Of a DNA stretch of 64,000 nucleotides, positions 57,331-64,000 are shown piece after piece. A program made the translations under genes and the position numbers. The notes under the pieces were generated by a model that was not told the origin of the DNA, did no database searches, and saw only the letters and a list, made by a program, of their open reading frames with translations. The stretch's first letter is position 1, and each line of letters starts with the position of its first letter. Location: the NCBI GenBank assembly GCA_963971575.1, contig OZ020620.1, forward strand, positions 34,239,992-34,303,991, written 5' to 3'. Origin of the DNA: Liopterus haemorrhoidalis. Taxonomy: Eukaryota > Arthropoda > Insecta > Coleoptera > Dytiscidae.

Positions 57331-58186
57331 AGGGTTTTGTAGGTATGACCAAAAAACCCTTATGCCGTCATTTTGTCGTCTGTCTGTCTGTCTGTCTGTT
57401 CGGTAAAAATTGTAGCTAAACGGCTAAACCTAGAGAGTTGAAATTTGGCATGATTAACAACTCTTTGACCCGCACATAGGAAAAATACTAAAACATCTAA
57501 AAAACATACCCCCCTAAAAATATAAACAAATATGTGCTCATCGAAAACAAAAATATTTTTTTTAAATTCTGAGTAGGGTATCAAATGAAAGCCCTTAGTA
57601 CGTGGATTAACGATCAAATTTTTATTTTTGCAAAATAAATTATTTTGAAGCGATTTTTGCCAAAATTGTGCGAAAAAAGTTTTGTCCTACACCCTGTAGC
57701 CCAGATGGTTTAAACTAAAAATCTTAAAAAATTCTAAGTAATGTACATTGGTGTGAACCGGAATACTACAACAGGAATTTTTGATCAGATTATGTTTTTG
57801 GAAAAAAACACATTTTTTGTGTTTTTTTGGCTTATAATGTACACAAGTTATAGCTTTGTAACACGCTCGAATGGAAAGCTTACCCCTGGTGTAGTGGTAC
57901 TTGCGCTGGCATTTTCACCCAAGTAAGTCAGTTCGATACCCACGAGAAGTGACAATATTTTTTTTGCTTTTTTTTGCATTTTTATGTTTAAATTACTTTT
58001 TCAAAATTCTAGTTATATTTTGGCTAATATTGCATTTAATTTTTAAAAGCGTAAATTTAATAACCAGTGGAAATTGTCGAAATTATAATTAAATTCTGTT
58101 TCAATGTACACAAAATCAGAGGGGCGGAGCTTATAACAACCAATGAAAGCCATAGGCGCAATTTTCAAAATCTTAAAGAACCTTGC

Positions 58187-58240
<54 letters not shown>

Positions 58241-58410
58241 CTGCACATATTTAGAAACCTAAGTAATGGTATTAGGCGTTCGAATTAAACTTAACAAAAC
58301 AAAAATTTTAACATAAAATTTGTTTTGGCATCCCAAATAATCATCATTCACTTACTAAATACCTACAAAACCCTGAAATGTGTGAAAATTCACACTTCAC
58401 ATCAATTTTT
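57331..58410 (+). repeat. Interspersed repeat with tRNA-like module, copy e
   Basis: Starts AGGGTTTTGTAGGTATGACC, has TCTG at 57379-57400, a tRNA-like module at about 57887-57945 (CTGGTGTAGTGG, CAGTTCGATACCC), a TA microsatellite at 58185-58233 and the end TGTGAAAATTCACACTTCAC. Confidence 0.8.
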
Positions 58411-58679
58411 TTATTCTCAAAACTTTGGATTTTGTGTTTATAACCAAACTATGAACATAGTGTGCGAAACTTAAATACATACTTAATATTGTAATAATAT
58501 CAAGTAGGTGGCAGTGTGCTGTATTTACAAAAAAATAATTTTTCTCACGTAGACATACTTGAAAGTGACACATAATGATATCTATTCAAGTAGTTATTTC
58601 CTGTATTAAAAATGTTGTTATTTTTTATTGAAATAGTTTTCTAAGATCATAGATTTTTATCTATAACCTAAAATCTTAT
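58411..58679. other. Upstream of D: no gene seen
   Basis: AT-rich DNA without recognised content. Confidence 0.4.
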
Positions 58680-58776
58680 CTATGATAAAAAAAAATCGAA
58701 ATAAATCCGTTTATGATAAGATATTAAACACTATAAATTGTCAAAATTTATTTTTTAAATTCTATTCAGTACCAAA
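58680..58776 (+). promoter_or_regulatory. D promoter region
   Basis: TGATAA near 58683 and TGATAAG at 58714-58720, a TATAAATT at 58733-58740 and an initiator-like ATTCAGT at about 58763, then the ATG at 58777. Same design as A and B. Confidence 0.55.
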
Positions 58777-61700
58777 ATGAAGAACATATATTTCACAATC
58801 TTGGTAAGTATTTCTAATTAAGGTAAAGTTGAAATTTGATATGAATATACAGATCTTTGTCTTGCGAATATATAAAATACTATTTCCGAAAAATTAATAA
58901 ATATGTATTTAAAAAAAAAAATAGTGAAGACATTAAATGAAAGCTCTTGATAAGTGAATTGACATAAAATTATCTTGAAGCCTTTAATTATGTATCTTTC
59001 ATATACAGTGAATTTATTTTTTAATGCAACATGTACTATGTCATTACCATGGAAACAGTTTTTGACAGCAGTATAAATCGTGTTCATTTTCGTTTGCAAC
59101 ATAGAAAAAACCATATTTACTAGCAAAATCAAAATGTTTTATTGAAAATACAAATAAAAAAATAATAATAATAATAAATAAATAACTATTAAAAACTTAT
59201 AATAAATGTCCAAAAGTTTCTCCGTTTACTTGCATACAAAATGTTAAGCGATCATAAAAATGATTCAAAACATTCAGTAATTGCTCTTGTGGTATATTGT
59301 TGGATGCTTGAACAATTTTTTCTTGCAGTTCAGCAACATCCCTAAGTTCTCCATTATATACTTTAGCCTTTAAATATCCCCAATAAAAAAAATCATTGGC
59401 TGCCAAATTCGGAGATCTCGTTGGCCAATTTATCGACCCTCCTCTTCCAATCCAGCTATTTGGGAAAGTTCTATCTAAATATTCTTTAACTATTCTAGAA
59501 TAATGGACTTGTGCGCCACCATGTTGAAACCATACTTGTACATTAATATTCAGGTTTCGCGACGCAGGTAATATTTGGTTTTGCAAAAGGGCTAGATATT
59601 TTGCGGCATTAAGGTTACCGTCAATAAAAAATATATATATAATATTGGTTCCTATTATCCCTGCCCAAACATTTAATTTTTGCGGCCTTTGAGTTCGGGA
59701 GTCTTGAAACAAATGTATATTTTCTCGACTCCAGTAACTAAAATTTTGTCTGTGTACTTCACCATTTAGAGTAAACGTTGCTTCGTCAGTAAATAAAATT
59801 CTTTGAAGCATTGTTGGGTCGGAATTAATATTTTCAAACATTTCAAAACAAAAATCCATACGTACTGCTGCGTCCCTTTCTAACAATTCTTGATGATTTT
59901 GAAATTTGTATGAACTTTTCTTTTTTTAAGAAGTTAAAAACAGATCCAATACTGACACCAACGGTTTGTGCAATTGATCTTAAAGTATTTTGATTGTTTT
60001 CTTCCACTTGTAATAATATTTCCAATTGCTTCTCTTCTGTAAGCACGTGGGATGTTGTTCTTTTTTTTATTATGTTTTGACTTAAGACATCCTTCGCGAT
60101 GAAATTTATTACTAAACTGAATTTATAACTAGTCTTGAAATTGTAGAGGGATTTGGTATTGGCCGATCTGAATAAGTTGCACTAAATACAGCAGAAACTT
60201 CTCTTAAACTCATTTGGGAGTTATACCAAGTTACCATCATTATTTTTTCTTCATCTGTATACATGTTGATTAATTTTTAAATCAGCAATGAGCAAAAGTA
60301 TACACACTAATTGTCTATATTGCAAATGAAAATGAACACGATTTATATTGCTGTCAAAAACTGTATCCATGGTAATGACATACTACATGTTGCATTAAAA
60401 AATAAATTCACTGTATCCAGTGTTGTAATAGATACATTTGAAAATATATCTAGATACAGATACAGATACAGATACTTGAGGAAATATGTATCTAGATGCA
60501 GATACAGATACAAATTTTAAACAGTATCTAGATACAGATACATTTTTTTTTTACAATGTATCTAGATACTTCAAGATACTTTTAAGATACTTTCGGAAAA
60601 ATGAAAACACCACAAAAAAAAGAAATAACTAGAGCAAGGAATATATTTGTTCACAATAAAAAATAAGTTATGCACTATTATTACTCTTAAAATAAACACA
60701 AATAGCCTTTGAAGCTGTGTGTCAGAAATATTAACTAACTACATATATACCTATGTAATCTTTTTTATTCCATTTCTGCGGATATCTCGAACATTTTTTG
60801 TTCGCTAATAAATTACTAATTATTAAATGAGTATTTAGGATGACAAAAATAAAACAACAATTTTATTTATTATATTTCTTTATTTAATTCACATTTATAA
60901 AATTAATTCTTATTCTTAGATTTGATAATTACTTAATGGTTGTTTTACTTAACCGTTGTTCATAAAATTATTTAACTTTTTTTTATTTATTTTTTTAAAT
61001 TTATTCAAAGCTGGAAATACAATTACACTTTATTAAAATTTTATAGATAAAAATAAATTAAATAAATAAATAAATTATAAGTTTGAGAATTATGATAAAA
61101 TACAAGTTCTATATATAATTAATTAAATTTTGGAAAACATCCTTTTATTTTTTATTTTATGTTTTCCAAAATTTAATTAATTACATATAGAACTTGTATT
61201 TTATCATAATTCTCAAACTTATAATTTATTTATATAATTTATTTTTATCTATAAAATTTTAATAAAATGTAATTGTATTTCCAGCTCTGAAAATGGATGA
61301 AGCATGTTTTTACTCCCACCAAGCAAGAAAGAGTTTACTGGTCGCTGATTGGTTAATTTAAACTTAAAATTCAAATATCTGAATGATGCTAAATGTATTA
61401 CCAACTTAAAAAATCGTAAGGACATATTTTGTAAAAAGACCTTGAAAAAGACAAAATAGGAAAGTATCTGAAAAAAGTACCTGAAATACAGATACTTAGA
61501 TACTGATTTAAATATCTAGATACAGATACAGATACATATTTTAAAATGTATCTAGATACATTACAACACTGACTGTATCATATTCGTATAAGAGTTTAAT
61601 TTTATATCAGATCGTTAGTTTTGTATGAGAAATTTGTGAGAATAATAATTATAATATTTTATTGAGCCTGTTAGTGATCATTAGAAATACAGAGGTTAAG

Positions 61701-63106
61701 TCAATATAATATATACATACGTAGATATTCTGCAATTTAACAGAATGCAAAATTTAACACTAGTCAGCTTTGTAATTTAAATATTCAGAGATTGAATAGA
61801 ACGTATGTTCTAATAAATATTTCTTGTTTTTGAATATTTTCACATTGGTTATACTTTTAATGCTATCAGGAACCTTATTATACAATCTTGCAGCTTTAAA
61901 ACGAGGACTTTGCTCGTACAAAGTAGTATGGTGCCTCTCAATATTCAAGCTAGATTTACTCCTTGTATTGTGATATTAAACTATTTATATTAAAGTTACT
62001 ATAATTATTTCTGACAATAATACGCATTTTAATATAAAAAGTGAGGGAACTGTTAATATTTTAAGATATTTAAATAAGTTTCTACAAGTTCTATATGGAG
62101 TAAATGTTAATATTCGAATAGCTTTTTTTTTGCTGCAAGAGAATTTTATGAGCTTCTTTTGATGCTCCCCAAAAAATGATAGCACAATTTATAATTGTAT
62201 GAAATTTCGAAAAATAAACTGATCTTAATAATGAAGGTGAAATAAAGTACCTGTGCCTCTTTAGCATATAACAGGATCCTGATAGCTTAGTATTGATATA
62301 ATCAATATGTGGAGACCAACGAAGATTTTGATGGATTATAAGTCCTAGAAATTTGAGTTGTTGGGATTGCTGGAGAGAATATGAGTTTGGATAAAATGAG
62401 ACGTATGGAAGTAATGACAAAACAATAAAAATACACTGGTTCTATTGTCGAAAATTTGTGTTTTTTTTTTTTTTTAATTTCTTCACTCATTTTTTTAATA
62501 TTCTATAAATGTATATACCATAATATATATTATATAACAACAAAATAATGTAAGTAATACAATATTTTGACATTTTTAACCTCAACTGTCATCTGTATAC
62601 CACCAATTAGCATGCGTGTTAACACTAACATCATTCTTTTCTCAGTAACTGTCACGAAGATATAACTTTCATAACGACGTCACTACAGTTGGATATTACA
62701 GAATACGAAAAATGTTAAAGTTACTATAAAAGTTATCTTGTAGTAACGTTACTACACGGTAACTATTATAGTAACTTTTTACAGAATTGATCTGTATATG
62801 TATTTATGTAAATTAACTATCGCAATTTTTGTTTCAGTTGCTATCAGCAGTTCTTTCAGCAAAAGCTGCTGAAACTTGTGAACTTGGTTCGAGAAAGTGC
62901 AGTGACGATTGTTCGCAACTTATTTTATGTCCTCATAAGGACTCACCAGTCAAAATAGACTGCAGTGCCCAATCAGGAACTACTAATCCTTTCTGCGACC
63001 CGGATTCCAAGACGTGTATTGACCAAGGGAAATGCGCTGTTTCGGATGAAAATCCTTGTGAAACACTGGACGAAGGATTTTATCCAAATCTGCTGAACTG
63101 CACTGC
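58777..63106 (+). CDS. Gene D: secreted CBM14-like protein, exons 1-2 (partial)
   Basis: Exon 1 58777-58803 (MKNIYFTIL, donor GTAAGT). Exon 2 62838-63106 begins LLSAVLSAKAAETCELGSRK, completing the signal peptide. It then has CSDDCSQLILCP, CSAQSGTTNPFCD and DEGFYPNLLNC, ending in a phase-2 donor (ACTGC then GTAAAT). Exon 3 lies beyond the right edge. Intron 1 (about 4 kb) is enlarged by a mariner, a hAT and a LINE and lacks the CCGACCGCCA repeat found in the other paralogues. Function by family: extracellular chitin binding. Confidence 0.85.
59006..60413 (-). mobile_element. Mariner-like element with about 105-bp inverted ends
   Basis: Flanked by TA (59004-59005, 60414-60415). The ends CAGTGAATTTATTTTTTAAT and its complement continue as inverted repeats for about 105 bp with few mismatches. 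1408 bp. Confidence 0.9.
59197..60046 (-). pseudogene. Mariner-like transposase, frameshifted, catalytic residues changed
   Basis: The N-terminal frame 59843-60046 has an HTH (TLRSIAQTVGVSIGSVFNFL). The main frame 59197-59886 has RILFTDEATFTLNGEVHRQN (first Asp kept), VWFQHGGAQVHYSRI where relatives have Asp-Gly-Ala, and NWPTRSPNLAANDFFYWGYL where the third Asp is Asn. A frameshift near 59880-59930 separates the two. Inactive. Confidence 0.85.
60418..61571. mobile_element. Non-autonomous hAT (CAGTGTTGTAAT ends)
   Basis: Ends CAGTGTTGTAAT and ATTACAACACTG; 8-bp duplication ACTGTATC at 60410-60417 and 61572-61579. The duplication overlaps the mariner terminus, so it was inserted after the mariner. 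Subterminal ATCTAGATACAGATACAGATA repeats occur at both ends. It contains the palindrome 61010-61285. Confidence 0.92.
61010..61285. repeat. Large palindrome, arms about 125 bp
   Basis: The segment from AGCTGGAAATACAATTACA to GGAAAACAT is repeated as its complement after a loop of about 20 bp (ATGTTTTCC to TGTATTTCCAGCT). Almost perfect apart from AT-run indels. Confidence 0.88.
61630..62460 (-). mobile_element. LINE reverse-transcriptase remnant in D intron 1
   Basis: Minus frames: 62091-62420 (LKFLGLIIHQNLRWSPHIDY, FHTIINCAIIFWGASKEAHK), 61985-62185 (KKAIRILTFTPYRTCRNLFK) and 61760-61948 (TTLYEQSPRFKAARLYNKVP, DSIKSITNVKIFKNKKYLL). These are successive parts of the thumb and C-terminus of a LINE polymerase in different frames. 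Confidence 0.82.
62461..62837. other. D intron 1, end: no gene seen
   Basis: AT-rich DNA with several GTAACTGT/GTTACTAT motifs; the acceptor TTTGTTTCAG lies just before 62838. Confidence 0.4.
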
Positions 63107-63126
63107 GTAAATATATTTTGTAATTT

Positions 63127-63318
63127 TTAGTGTTTCGTAAAAATGACCAAGAAACTCTTGTATAGGCGCGCACCTTGGATTTTTGTTAATGTTCCGTCTT
63201 TTCTCTCGTAAAATCTGTCCAGGTTTCCCAAATTTTTTCCGTTAAGGGAATTTTGTAGAAAGCAGAACAAATGGTAGTCGGATGGTGCGATGTCTGGACC
63301 ATATGCTCCGACTACCAT
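63127..63318 (-). mobile_element. Mariner transposase fragment (third-Asp region)
   Basis: The minus frame contains GPDIAPSDYHLFCFLQNSLN, the conserved region around the last catalytic Asp of mariner, then a deleted C-terminus. Confidence 0.75.
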
Positions 63319-63480
63319 TTGATCCGCTCTCTATAAAATTCTCTTAACGGAAAAAAATTCGCTTCTTTGGACGATATCAAAATTCATCTCGACAGATTTT
63401 TCGAGAGCAAAGACGGAACTTTCTGGAGAGATGGCATTATGCAGTTTCCTAAATTTAAGCTAAAATCATATAAATCACAT
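63299..63480 (+). mobile_element. Mariner fragment, inverted partner
   Basis: The plus strand reads SDYHL, a stop, then NSLNGKKFASLDDIKIHLDR and FFESKDGTFWRDGIM. Together with the minus fragment it forms a head-to-head inverted pair of the same protein region. Confidence 0.75.
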
Positions 63481-63482
63481 TA

Positions 63483-63800
63483 GTGTGAACCGGAATAGTA
63501 CAACAGGAATTTTTGATCAGTTTATGTTTTCGGAAAGTAACGCATTTCTTGTGTTTTTTTGTTGACGATGTACAAAAGTTATAGTTATGTAACACACTAT
63601 ACTAGAAGGCGTATCCTGATCTAAGGGCTAGCTTGCTCGCTTGCTGCGCAACAAACTAGGGTTCGTTCCCGGGCAGAGGATAATTTTTTTTATTATCTTT
63701 CAATTATTTTGTCAAAATTCTAGTTATATTTTGACAAATGTTGCATTTAATTTTTAAGAGCGTAAATTTAATAACCAATTGGAATTGTTGGAATTATATT
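63483..63800 (+). repeat. Interspersed repeat with tRNA-like module, copy f (partial)
   Basis: Starts within GTGTGAACCGGAATAGTACA and has a tRNA-like module at about 63613-63678 (GGGCTAGCTTGCTCGCTTGC, GGGTTCGTTCCC) and the tail TTCTAGTTATATTTTGACAA. From 63800 to the window end nothing is recognised apart from a C run at 63901-63910. Confidence 0.7.
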
Positions 63801-64000
63801 TTCATTCTAAATATATAATACATTTTATTTAAGATTATTTTTTAAACTGATAAGTAAAAAAAATGCGCTTCTATTATTTCGATGGGGGTTGAACGCCAAG
63901 ACCCCCCCCCGGGCGGCCTTGGTATGATTATTACAAAATTAGGAATAAAATTTTCTTCTAAATTATAGTAGAAAATAAATTTCTAATACAAATAAAAGCA

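Overview
The window is AT-rich, intron-containing eukaryotic DNA. The gene family (small secreted chitin-binding proteins) and the mix of Tc1/mariner, hAT, Harbinger, piggyBac-like and non-LTR elements point to an insect. The order cannot be fixed from the sequence; a beetle is only a guess. No prokaryotic features are present.

The genes form a local family of multi-domain CBM14 (peritrophin-A-like) proteins, here called E, A, B, C and D from left to right. All share one structure. A tiny first exon codes for the first 8-11 residues of a signal peptide and is followed by a phase-0 intron. A second exon of about 270-315 nt carries the first cysteine cluster and half of the second domain. A phase-2 intron then falls just before the conserved aromatic-rich Tyr-Tyr-Cys of domain 2. 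A third exon of about 450-465 nt completes the protein (258-263 aa). E (minus strand, 2331-5287) and A (plus strand, from 5608) are head to head across about 320 bp. The promoters carry TATA-like boxes and clustered GATA motifs, which would fit midgut expression of peritrophic-matrix proteins (inference).

The layout is dominated by a tandem segmental duplication. Unit 1 is about 3577-28992 and unit 2 about 28993-49929. The left end of the unit lies in intron 1 of E and the right end in intron 1 of C. Hence A and B are present twice (A1/A2, B1/B2), C has an orphan exon 1 (C1, 28540) plus a complete copy (C2, 49469-53376), and E has an orphan exon 1 at 30669-30692. The first exon of A2 has lost the G of its GT splice donor, so it reads into a stop. 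The orphan C1 exon 1 just upstream is intact and phase-compatible. This suggests a chimeric C1-A2 gene created by the duplication.

Most of the rest is transposable elements, many nested. Because the two units differ by insertions, empty sites and target-site duplications can be read directly: a 4-kb Harbinger, a hAT with a nested foldback TTAA element, and a LINE only in unit 1; several hAT and TA-target MITEs only in unit 2. One MITE family supplies the stop codon and last residues of protein A. Right of C2 (53.4-64 kb) are a TTAA element, repeats with tRNA-like modules, and the partial gene D, whose first intron holds a degenerate mariner, a hAT with a large palindrome, and a LINE remnant. 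The window opens with the C-terminal part of a non-LTR retrotransposon on the minus strand.
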